From: Boswellia sacra
Lineage: Eukaryota > Streptophyta > Magnoliopsida > Sapindales > Burseraceae
NCBI GenBank assembly: GCA_013180625.2
Contig: SNVD02011469.1
Coordinates: 558,001-622,000, forward strand
Reading direction: 5' to 3'
DNA: 64,000 bases
This document shows positions 55,904 to 64,000 of the stretch, one piece after another. Position 1 is the first letter of the stretch; each line of letters starts with the position of its first letter. The translations under genes were made by a program, and so were the position numbers. Below the pieces are notes generated by a model that did no database searches, was not told the DNA's origin, and saw nothing but the letters and a program-made list of their open reading frames with translations.

Positions 55904-58696
55904 ATGGCTGAGGCACTTGTTTCAAAAGTTTTGGAACAATTGGCTTCAATCATTCTTCAACAGACAGAAGAAGAGATAAAACTGGTTGAGGGTGTCGACG
56001 AAGAAGTGGGAAAGCTCGCCAGCCACTTTCAGGACATTCAGGCTGTCCTTACAGATGCAGAGAAAAGACAAGTAAAAGAGGCCGCTGTGCGAGAGTGGTT
56101 AGACCGGCTGAAAGACATAGCCTATGATGCGGACAACGTGTTGGATGAGTGGAGCACAACGATTCAGAAACTACAAATTATGAGGGTTGAAGTTGCTTCT
56201 AAGCCTTCGAGAATGGTACGCTCTCTCCTTCCTTACCACCTCTGTTTTCATAGACAATTTGTTCCGCGTTATGACATTGCTGTTAAGATAAGAAATCTAC
56301 ATAGAAGACTAGATATTATTACTATGGAGAAAGATAGGTTCCATTTTAGCTCAATTACAAAGGGAAGTGGAGAGCCAGAGCCACGAATGACTACCTCTAT
56401 TGCTCACATAACAGAGGTTCATGGAAGAAACGACGAAAAGAATAGATTACTAGATTTGCTTTTGAGGCAAAGTGGTCAAGCACAGGTTATCCCCATCATT
56501 TCTATAGTAGGGTCGGCAGGAATCGGCAAGACAACTCTTGCTCGCTTAGTTTTTAATGATGATAAGGTGAAGGCTCATTTTGACGAAAAGATATGGGTGA
56601 ATGTTTCTGAGTGTTTTGATGATATAAGTATTGCGAGAGAAATCAATAAATCACTTGGATATGGAATTTCAGTGGGACTGGAAGGACTCTTGCAAGGCAT
56701 ACGTTTAGGGATTGAGGAAAAAAAGTTTCTTCTTATCCTAGACAATGTATGCACTGAAAATCCTAAACTTTGGGAACAATTAAAGCATTCTCTCAATTAT
56801 GGTTCAAAAGAAAGTAGAATTTTGGTAACCACACATAAAGAAAACGTTGCAAATGCCATAGGAGCCACTCACATGATGACACTAGACACATTATTGGATG
56901 AGGAATGCTGGTCAATGTTTAGTAAAATTGCATTTCTTGAAAGGACTCGTGAAGAGTGTGAAATTTTAAAAGAAATTGGTAAAAAAATTGTACAAAAATG
57001 TAAAGGCAAGCCTCTTGCTATAAAGATTTTGGCAAGTCTTTTGTGTTTTAAAACAAAAATTGAAGAGTGGCAAGATGTCTTAGATAGTGAAATATGGGAA
57101 ATAGAAGAGATAGAGCAAGGGCTCTTTCCACCTCTGCTATTAAGTTATTATGATTTGCCCTCTATATTAAAAAGATGTTTCTCATATTGTGTCATCTTTC
57201 CAAATGATTATGAGATAAATAAAGATGAATTGATCAAGTTATGGATGGCTCAAGATTATCTAAAGGCAGAAAATAATAAGGATGTGGAGTTAGTTGGCGA
57301 AGAGTATTTTAAAATCTTAGCGATGCGTTCTCTCTTTCAAGATTTTAAAAAAGATCAACTTGATGATATAATAAGTTTCAAAATACATGATATAGTACAT
57401 AATTTTGCTCAATTTCTCACTCAAAATGAATGTTTTATGATAGAAGAGGATGGTTATGAAGAATCTGAATATGAAACTTCTTATAGAAAATTTCGACATT
57501 CAACGACAAAGGTTCATAGATATGGCTCATTTTCTAGCTCCATTTACAATCAAAAATTTTTGTTTAGCCTTGTAGTTGTGGGTGAATTTAGAGGGTACAA
57601 AAATATAGGTTTAACGAAATTATTTGATCAGTTGACATGTTTAAGAACATTATATTTGGATCATCGACGCTTTAGAAAAATTCCAAAACAAATAAATAAA
57701 TTGATCCATTTGAGATATCTTAATTTATCTAGAAATTATTACTTGAAAGTTTTACCAGAGACATTATGTGAGTTGTATAATCTACAAATCTTAGACATTA
57801 GTTATTGTAAGGATGTCAAAAAACTGCCTCAAGGTATGGGAAAGTTAATCAACTTGAGATGTTTAGAAAATTGGGGGACTCGACTCAGTTACATGCCAAA
57901 GAGCTTTGAGAAATTGACAGGTCTTCGTAGATTAGACCAATTTGTGATAAGTGATGATGGCTACAGTAGCAAAGCATGTTCAGTGGAATGTTTAAAAAAC
58001 TTCAACCACCTCCAAGAGATTGGAATACAAGGCTTGGGAAACTTGACAGGTGTTGGTAAGGCCAAGGAAGTGGAACTTTACAATAAGAAAAACCTGCGTG
58101 TTTTGAATCTAGGCTTCCGTGGGAGAAACAAGGATAGTTACGATGTAGGAGTTCTTGAGGCATTGCAGCCACCCACAAATTTACAGAAATTAAAGATAGA
58201 AGATTTCGGTCCCTGCACCTTGTCCCCTGATTGGATAATGTCATTAACCAATTTGAGAAAGTTAAGTATTAACAGATGTTACGGGTGCGAGCATTTGTAT
58301 GGATTGGGTAAACTATCATCCCTCGAATATCTTGAAATATTGGACAATGGGGGAATAAAAAGATTGGGTAACGAGTTTTTGGAAGTAGGGAGTGATGCGA
58401 CATCATCATCTTCATCGCTTATTATTTTTCCCAAATTAAAATTTCTTTTGTTTTGGGGTATGGATGGATGGGAAGAGTGGAATTATGAAATTGAAAAAGC
58501 AAGGGAAGATGAAATTACGATCATGCCATCTCTTCAGACCTTGAAAATTGAATCTTGCTATAAATTAAAGTCACTGCCAAACCACCTCCGTCGTATGACA
58601 ACGTTGAAGATGAAGATTGAGGACTGTCCTCTTCTAAAAGAAGAAATTGAGAGAAGCGATAGGCCATCATCATCTGCAGCAGCTGCCGACCGATGA
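55904..58696 (+). CDS. CC-NB-ARC-LRR protein with degenerate nucleotide-binding motifs (CNL-5)
   Basis: A single 930-codon exon starting MAEALVSKVLEQL. Coiled-coil domain with YDADNVLDEW (the EDVID-like acidic pair is partly lost). P-loop VGSAGIGKTT at 202-211, with the Walker A lysine K209 kept but GMGG changed to GSAG. RNBS-A IWVNVSECF. Kinase-2 LLILDNVC near 277-283, where the second aspartate is Asn and the tryptophan is Cys. RNBS-B RILVTTHK, GKPLA near 368, RNBS-D CFSYCVIFPNDYEI, and IHD at 494-496 for MHD. A complete LRR region follows, ending near a Ser-rich tail. Length is normal and the TATA promoter is intact. Nucleotide hydrolysis may be impaired, so it could be inactive, sensitised or a helper-dependent decoy. 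It is the closest intact relative of CNL-3 and CNL-4. Confidence 0.93.
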   Translation: MAEALVSKVLEQLASIILQQTEEEIKLVEGVDEEVGKLASHFQDIQAVLTDAEKRQVKEAAVREWLDRLKDIAYDADNVLDEWSTTIQKLQIMRVEVASKPSRMVRSLLPYHLCFHRQFVPRYDIAVKIRNLHRRLDIITMEKDRFHFSSITKGSGEPEPRMTTSIAHITEVHGRNDEKNRLLDLLLRQSGQAQVIPIISIVGSAGIGKTTLARLVFNDDKVKAHFDEKIWVNVSECFDDISIAREINKSLGYGISVGLEGLLQGIRLGIEEKKFLLILDNVCTENPKLWEQLKHSLNYGSKESRILVTTHKENVANAIGATHMMTLDTLLDEECWSMFSKIAFLERTREECEILKEIGKKIVQKCKGKPLAIKILASLLCFKTKIEEWQDVLDSEIWEIEEIEQGLFPPLLLSYYDLPSILKRCFSYCVIFPNDYEINKDELIKLWMAQDYLKAENNKDVELVGEEYFKILAMRSLFQDFKKDQLDDIISFKIHDIVHNFAQFLTQNECFMIEEDGYEESEYETSYRKFRHSTTKVHRYGSFSSSIYNQKFLFSLVVVGEFRGYKNIGLTKLFDQLTCLRTLYLDHRRFRKIPKQINKLIHLRYLNLSRNYYLKVLPETLCELYNLQILDISYCKDVKKLPQGMGKLINLRCLENWGTRLSYMPKSFEKLTGLRRLDQFVISDDGYSSKACSVECLKNFNHLQEIGIQGLGNLTGVGKAKEVELYNKKNLRVLNLGFRGRNKDSYDVGVLEALQPPTNLQKLKIEDFGPCTLSPDWIMSLTNLRKLSINRCYGCEHLYGLGKLSSLEYLEILDNGGIKRLGNEFLEVGSDATSSSSSLIIFPKLKFLLFWGMDGWEEWNYEIEKAREDEITIMPSLQTLKIESCYKLKSLPNHLRRMTTLKMKIEDCPLLKEEIERSDRPSSSAAAADR

Positions 58697-59996
58697 AGAA
58701 CTCTCTCAAATCCCAAACAAAGAGACGACCTTTGAATTCTCAAGCGCCCACAGTCGCCTCTAAACCACTGGTAATGCTCTCGTTTACAGTATTTTTTCAA
58801 GAAATTTTTTTTAATTCTATGTTGTGATAATTATCTCGCAATAAGCCGAACAATTTTCATTTTCCAATTAATTACTACGTAAATGTATGAATATGTGGAT
58901 AATTATATTAATCTTGAAACGAAATTTTTATATTTGTAACCGAAAGCCAGTTCATCAAATCCTATTTTTATCCTCGTTTAATTTGGAAATTTTGGTTTCA
59001 CATAATTACTTTCTTCCTCATAGTTAATCACATTGCAAGTGTTTTACTCATTCCCTGAAGACATCCCGGGATATGTGAAAAAGCAATGTGGAATGGACCC
59101 GGGTAATTGATCATTGGACATGTTATTTATCCATGCTGTAGTGCGTTTAATCGTCCTTGCTTGTTATTATGATTTAATTTTACAGGAGAAGATACTTTTC
59201 ATTTCTTATAAGGTTTGTGACATGCAATAAAGACAGAGTAGCACGTGCTTCTGTTTTATCTTTATTCATGTGAAACACTTTGTACATTTATTTTGAAGAA
59301 TTGACAAATTAGTTGTGCCTGTGAATTTCGAAATTATTATATTACTGAATCGCACTGGACAAAAGCTTTAAAATGATAGAAACTTGTAATATAAAGTGCT
59401 TCCTGTCTAATAATAGAGATAATCTGGATAAAACACAAAATAGTTGCCCTTCTAATCTTTATAAATTTTGTTAAATCTGACTTATATTGTCCTACTCACT
59501 AGAAGTGATAATTTTTTTTCAAGCATTTGCTGTTATTGATGCATGTGAAATGTATTAGATAATTAGCTATTGGGAGTCTTGTGTAATCCTCCATCCAAAA
59601 TTTTTGTCTGAATCATTCTTTCTGGTTATCAGGATTGAATGTTAAATAGGGCAAAATTACACAATTAAACTATTTCAAAGAAGTATCTCTTGGTTCTAAA
59701 GCTTCCCCGAAAATTTGGGAGTAAGGAATCTGTTTGCTTCTTGTTCAGGAGCATAATTCTCTCGACAATATTTGATCCCAGAAAGTAGAATCTCTGATAC
59801 ATCATTTGCTATTTCATCTTTTTAAACCAAATTTTCTGGGATTATATGACGGCTGAGATCTGCTCAAACTCTTACTCTGTTTAGTTTCTGATCTTTCAGT
59901 GTCAGTTTGCAAAGTAGATGAAATCCATTGATAAGAAAATTTTCAAGTAACTCCCTGGGATTTCTGGTTTTCACTGTGAATTCTCATTCGTTTCAG
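58697..59996 (+). repeat. CNL-5 3'-tail, first copy of a 1.4-kb duplicated block
   Basis: After the stop, 'gaactctctcaaatccc' leads to a donor-like 'ctg/gtaatgctc' near 58770. From 58875 the sequence ('ctacgtaaatgtatgaatatg') is repeated almost identically from 62199. It holds modules known from other tails: 'gaagacatcccggga' near 59056, 'gaattgacaaattagttgtgcc' near 59297, and 'ggaatctgtttgcttcttgttcagga' near 59726. No gene is recognised. Confidence 0.65.
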
Positions 59997-60215
59997 ATTA
60001 TTTTACGATACCCAGAGGAGTTCCTGATCCATGTGAGTAGCCACTACACTCCTGCAGATTATGGAGACAGGCCTGTGGGCTGTGATGTGATGAACGTACA
60101 TTTAAGAGTGACAAAACAACTTTTGACATTTCTGGATTTGAAGAAGGAATCCCATTTGCTTGATCAATGAATGGAGGACTTGTTGTAGGTTTTGGCAAGA
60201 AGCAGTTGGACTAGG
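59997..60215 (+). pseudogene. Jacalin-related lectin exon remnant (JRL-i)
   Basis: Following 'cgtttcag', the exon reads I-I-L-R-Y-P-E-E-F-L-I-H-V-S-S-H-Y-T-P-A-D-Y-G-D and stays open to 60170. A frameshift near 60110 means the later strands (F-D-I-S-G-F-E-E-G-I-P-F-A, stop, S-M-N-G-G-L-V-V-G-F-G) are in another frame. The first exon is not adjacent. It is nearly the same as JRL-j at 63353, reflecting the 1.4-kb duplication. Confidence 0.8.
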
Positions 60216-61345
60216 TAAGAGGCAATTGGGCATCTTGTATCCAAAATTTTGTAAATCACAATCATTCTTGCTAATTATCATGATTCAATGCTGCAGGGGA
60301 AGATCTTTTTCATTTTCATGATAGATTTAGTGCTCTGTCGAAAACAAGAGAGAGGGAACAGGTGATATAAGCTGGTGAAGAGTTTGTGAATCATATGCTG
60401 TTTACTCTTTAGCTTATCATTTAAATGTTCTTCTGTTTCATGACTTGATACCATGCTGCTTGTCATCGCAAGAAAAAAATACATTGTTTTTGTATATAAT
60501 TCATGAAATCACATGCCGATCAATGACCATGTGTGACATAGTTTCTTTCTCCTATGTTACAGAACAAATATAAATTTTTTGGGTCGCATAGTTTTCGTTT
60601 TCAATAATTATTTGTTTTTTATCACTAAAATATGCCTTTGGGGGATTGCAGATATCTATTGGATGTGTATGGCGCTAGCCAGCCATGCTTTTTGGCATGA
60701 AGGAAGCATCCTCTTTCATAAACTTTTCTTTCTCTCAGGTTGGAAGTTTCAAAACATATCATTATTAATGAACAGAGGTTCACGTAAATATCAAAGTTAA
60801 TCTAATACTCTAACCAGCTGGTGCAGAACTCATGTACGTAGGATTGTCCATCCAACACTGTATCTTGGACCAAGTGGAATAGAGAGAATGTTTCAGGAAT
60901 CGTAAGTCATCAAATATCTGCTTAAAATAAAAGAAAATTTGTTACGTGGAATCTGGTACTTTGCCATCTTTGTCACAACTTGCTTGCTATATTAGGATCA
61001 CTTTCTATCAAAAAACCATGCGCTTCGTTCATAGCACATCTTGGACTCTTTTTCATCTCTCAATTCAGCGATTTTCTCTCCAAGTTCTGGTTGTCCATAT
61101 AGTATGAAATGCAATTTTAACAGCCCTTTTCTTTTCATTTCATCATATGATCTATTCTAATTTAGCATTCAAAATTATTTAGACTAGTTAAGCGGATCCA
61201 TTTCAACATTCTCATTCAGATATCTCATTTGGAAGTTATATATGTAGTTGCATTTCATATCTTCTTTTATTCTGTTTCTAGTTTTCAAGCTGTTGTAGTA
61301 TGTTGGGAAAGATCAAACGAGTCAAAAAAGAGGAGTATATTGGTG
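60216..61345 (+). repeat. CNL-5 tail modules
   Basis: The segment includes the 'aaatcacatgccgatcaa' piece near 60505, the 'ggtgcagaactcatg' block at 60821 with 'ctgtatcttggacca', and the pre-lectin segment ending in 'gatcaaacgagtc'. It is collinear with 25730-26840, the tail of CNL-3, which supports a common ancestral unit. No gene is seen. Confidence 0.6.
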
Positions 61346-62060
61346 GGACCTTGCGGAGAAAATGGAGGAACCGGTTGCGATAATCAGTGAGATCACGCCT
61401 GTTTATGACCATTGCATTAACTACTCAGTCCATGTGTTGTATGATAAGAACAGTAAGCTTATTACAGCAGAAACGCATGGAGGTGTTGGAGGCAATCAGA
61501 CTGCTGAGGTCTGCTCAATTTTTACTCTGTTTAGTTTCTGATCTTATGGTTCGGTCTTTTATTGGGTGAGGAAATACTTTGAGTCAATCATGATGTGCTT
61601 TACTAAAACTGCTTCTCTATAAAAAGATGCTTCTCCTAAGAATGTTTGAGTTTGCTTTCTCAGAAGAAAACAGCTTACTCACCTTATCTGTAAATTTTTC
61701 ATTTGTTTCAGATTAAGCTGCAGTGCCCAGAGGAGTTCCTAATCAGTGTGAGTGGCCACTACTGTCCATTCGTGAATGGAGGGAGCGCTGTGCTCAGATC
61801 ACTTACATTTAGGGGCAAGAAGAGAACCTCTGGCCCTTATGGATTTGAGAAGTGATTCTCAAATGGTTGGAGCTTATTGTAGGTTTCAAGGGAAGAAGTG
61901 GTTGGTATCTTGATGAAATTGGTTTCCATGTGTCCCAAGACATTCATCAAAGCTCTTCCAGCAAGTTCAACAGAAGCTTCAGAGACTTGCAAGTACAGCT
62001 TCAAAATCATCATCTGCCAAGCAGGTTTTTGAAACCTCTTAAGTTTGACCCCATGCAAGC
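61346..62060 (+). pseudogene. Jacalin-related lectin pseudogene, most complete copy (JRL-h)
   Basis: Exon 1 (61346-61508) reads G-P-C-G-E-N-G-G-T-G, a stop, then after a frameshift I-T-P-V-Y-D-H-C-I-N-Y-S-V-H-V-L-Y-D and H-G-G-V-G-G-N-Q-T-A-E, ending at a GT donor. The phase-0 intron runs 61509-61711. Exon 2 (from 61712) reads I-K-L-Q-C-P-E-E-F-L-I-S-V-S-G-H-Y-C-P, then S-L-T-F-R-G-K-K-R-T-S-G-P-Y-G-F-E-K and a stop. In another frame G-F-K-G-R-S-G-W-Y-L-D-E-I-G-F-H-V-S closes the jacalin fold. A C-terminal extension to 62080 follows in that frame. At least two frameshifts and two stops prevent a full product. It gives the exon structure used to recognise the other copies. Confidence 0.88.
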
Positions 62061-62198
62061 AGGTGTTAAAGCCCTTACTTGATATACTTGATATATATTG
62101 CGTTGAATGACATGGTATTTACTTGTGTCTGTCCCCTGTCATTTGCCTTTGCTGCTCTGGCATACATCACTTTTAGCGGTATTTTCACCTGATTTTGA
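62061..62198 (+). other. Short spacer after JRL-h
   Basis: It carries 'gatatatattgcgttgaatgacatggtattt', also seen near 46278 and 63880, i.e. a lectin 3' flank shared between copies. Confidence 0.5.
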
Positions 62199-63352
62199 CT
62201 ACATAAATGTATGAATATGTGTATAATTATATTAATCTTGAAACGAAAGATTTATATTTGTAACCCAAAGCCAGTTCATCAAATCCTATTTTGATCCTTG
62301 TTAATTTGGAAATTTTGGTTTCACATAATTACTAATTTGGAAATTTTGGTTTCACATAATTACTTTCTTCCTTATAGTTATCACATTGCAAGTGTTTTAC
62401 TCATTCCCTGAAGACATCCCGGGATATGTGAAAAATCAATGTGGAATGGACCCAGGTAATTGATCATTGGACATGTTATTTATCCATGCTGTGGTGCGTT
62501 TAATCGTCCTTGCTTATTATTATAATTTAATGTTACAGGAGAAGATACTTTTCATTTCTTATAAGGTTTTTGACATACAATAAAGAGAGAGTAGCAAGTG
62601 CTTCTGTTTTATCTTTATTCATGTGAAACACTTCGTATATTTATTTTGAAGAATTGACAAATTAGTTGTGCGTGTGAATTTCAAAATTATTATATTACTG
62701 AATTGCCCTGGACAAAAGCTTTAAAATGATAGAAACTTGTAATATAAAGTGCTCCCTGTCTAATAGTAGAGATAATCTGGATAAAACACAAAATAGTTTC
62801 CCTTCTAATCTTTATAAATTTTGTTAAAGTTGATAAATATTGTACTACTCACTGGAAGTGATAATTTTTTTTTCAAGCTTTTGCTGTTGTTGATGCATGT
62901 GAAATGTATTAAATAATTAGCTATTGGGAGTCTTGTGTACTCCTCTATCCAAAATTTTTATGCCTGAATCATTCTTTCTAGTTATCAGGATTGAATGTTA
63001 ACTATGGCAAAATTACATGATTAAACGATTTCAAAGAAGTATCTCTTGGTTCTAAAGCTCCCCTGAAAATTTGGGAGTAAGGAATCTGTTTGCTTCTTGT
63101 TCAGGAGCATAATTCTCTCGACAATATTTGATCCCAAAAAGTAGAATCTCTGATGCATCATTTGCTATTTCATCTTTTTAAACCAAATTTTCTGGGAGTA
63201 TATGATGGCTGAGATCTGCTCAAACTCTTACTCTATTTAGTTTCTGATCTTTCAGTATCAGTTTGCAAAGTAGATGAAATCCATTGATAAGACAATTTTC
63301 AAGTAACTCCCTGGGATTTCTTGTTTTCACTGTGAATTTTCATTCGCTTCAG
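62199..63352 (+). repeat. Second copy of the 1.4-kb CNL-5 tail block
   Basis: It is collinear and highly similar with 58875-59996; the duplication continues through the next lectin exon to about 63660 (counterpart about 60304). A 31-bp unit is additionally duplicated here at 62302-62363 (taatttggaaattttggttt...), absent from the first copy. The similarity stops at 'gcaggggaaga' in 63650-63660, after which the sequence follows JRL-h instead, a probable crossover or conversion point. Confidence 0.8.
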
Positions 63353-63840
63353 ATTATGTTACGATACCCAGAGGAGTTCCTGATTCATGTAAGTAGCCAC
63401 TACACTCCTGCTGATTATGGAGACAGACCTGTGGGCTGTGATGTGATCAATGTACATTTAAGAGCGACAAAAGAACTTTTGACATTTCTGGATTTGAAGA
63501 AGGAATCCCATTTGCTTGATCAATGAATGGAGGAATTGTTGTAGGTTTTGGGAAGAAGCAGTTGGATTAGGTAATAGGCAATTGGGCATCTTGTATCCAA
63601 AATTTTGTAAATCACAATCATTCTTGCTAATTATCATGATTCAATGCTGCAGGGGAAGAAGTGGTTGGTATCTTGATGAAATTGGTTTCCATGTGTCCCA
63701 AGACATTCATAAAAGCTCTTCCAGAAAGTTCAAAAGAAGCTTCAGAGACTTGCAAGCACAGCTTCAAAATCATCATCTGCCAAGCAGGTTTGAGAAACCC
63801 CTGAATTTTGACCCCCTGCAAGCAGCTACAAGATGGAGTT
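63353..63840 (+). pseudogene. Jacalin-related lectin pseudogene, mosaic copy (JRL-j)
   Basis: The first part (63353-63570) is almost the same as JRL-i: I-M-L-R-Y-P-E-E-F-L-I-H-V-S-S-H-Y-T-P-A-D-Y-G-D, with the same frameshift. A donor-like gtaata at 63571 and a CAG acceptor at 63650-63652 bound an 80-bp intron-like stretch. From 63653 the sequence follows JRL-h: G-R-S-G-W-Y-L-D-E-I-G-F-H-V-S-Q-D-I-H, then the basic extension with S-F-R-D-L-Q. No first exon is adjacent. It is broken. Confidence 0.8.
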
Positions 63841-64000
63841 CTATTATGAGGTAACTTTTAGAAGTGTTGAAGCCCTTACTTGATATATATTGCTTGGAAT
63901 GACATGATATTTACTTGTGGCTGTCCCGTCATTTGCCTTTGCTGCTCTGGCATATATCACTTTTAGTGGTATTTTCATCTGATTTTGACTACTGGTAGAT
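63841..64000 (+). other. Lectin 3' flank at the window end
   Basis: Homologous to 62060-62195 and 46240-46395 ('ttgatatatattgcttggaatgacatgatatttac'). The unit evidently continues beyond the window. Confidence 0.5.

Noticed and set aside
59928..60170. An 80-codon open frame that could be a small lectin gene.
   Set aside because: The first 23 codons are intron sequence before the CAG acceptor, and only the middle of the jacalin fold is present before the frame is lost. It is counted as part of JRL-i.

Overview
The window is a piece of a dicot plant nuclear genome, probably a woody rosid (species not determinable from sequence alone). It is AT-rich, has single-exon CC-NB-ARC-LRR (CNL) resistance genes of the RGA type, spliced remnants with polypyrimidine/CAG acceptors, a CYP71-type cytochrome P450, and many LTR-type insertions with 5-bp target duplications. 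No rRNA, tRNA or CRISPR feature was seen.

Layout. (1) 1-7.2 kb: relics of an earlier resistance-gene tail, containing jacalin-related lectin (JRL) exon remnants and a 2.7-kb non-coding LTR-type element. (2) 7.2-11.4 kb: AT-rich spacer with an inverted-repeat element. (3) 11.5-14.3 kb: CNL-1, the one full-length CNL with essentially intact nucleotide-binding motifs, followed by a 5-kb tail with two JRL remnants. (4) 20.3-22.1 kb: CNL-2, a frameshifted and truncated pseudogene. (5) 23.1-25.3 kb: CNL-3, an open frame of 728 codons lacking the P-loop half of the NB-ARC, followed by a JRL remnant. (6) 28.1-32.4 kb: a dead P450 carrying a 2.6-kb LTR-type insertion in its intron region. (7) 33.0-33.6 kb: a complete TRIM-type mini-retrotransposon. 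(8) 35.2-41.5 kb: CNL-4, a pseudogene sharing the NB-ARC deletion of CNL-3 and cut near its 3' end by a 4.0-kb LTR-type element. (9) 41.5-53.4 kb: tail modules invaded by three GC-rich palindromic elements, one fused to a 2.4-kb LTR-like body. (10) 53.5-54.5 kb: flanks of a CNL-2-like gene whose body is missing. (11) 55.9-58.7 kb: CNL-5, full length but with altered Walker B residues, followed by three JRL remnants to the window end.

The cluster grew by duplicating a unit made of promoter, CNL and a long JRL-containing tail. CNL-3, CNL-4 and CNL-5 share a proximal promoter block. CNL-1 is the best candidate for a working immune receptor, CNL-5 is doubtful, CNL-3 could at most make a CC-LRR protein, and CNL-2, CNL-4, the P450 and all JRL copies look broken. 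The least expected structures are the palindromic elements at 42.1-42.9, 48.0-48.9 and 51.6-52.3 kb: they have TG...CA ends and 5-bp duplications like LTR retroelements but are built of inverted copies of one roughly 237-bp unit.
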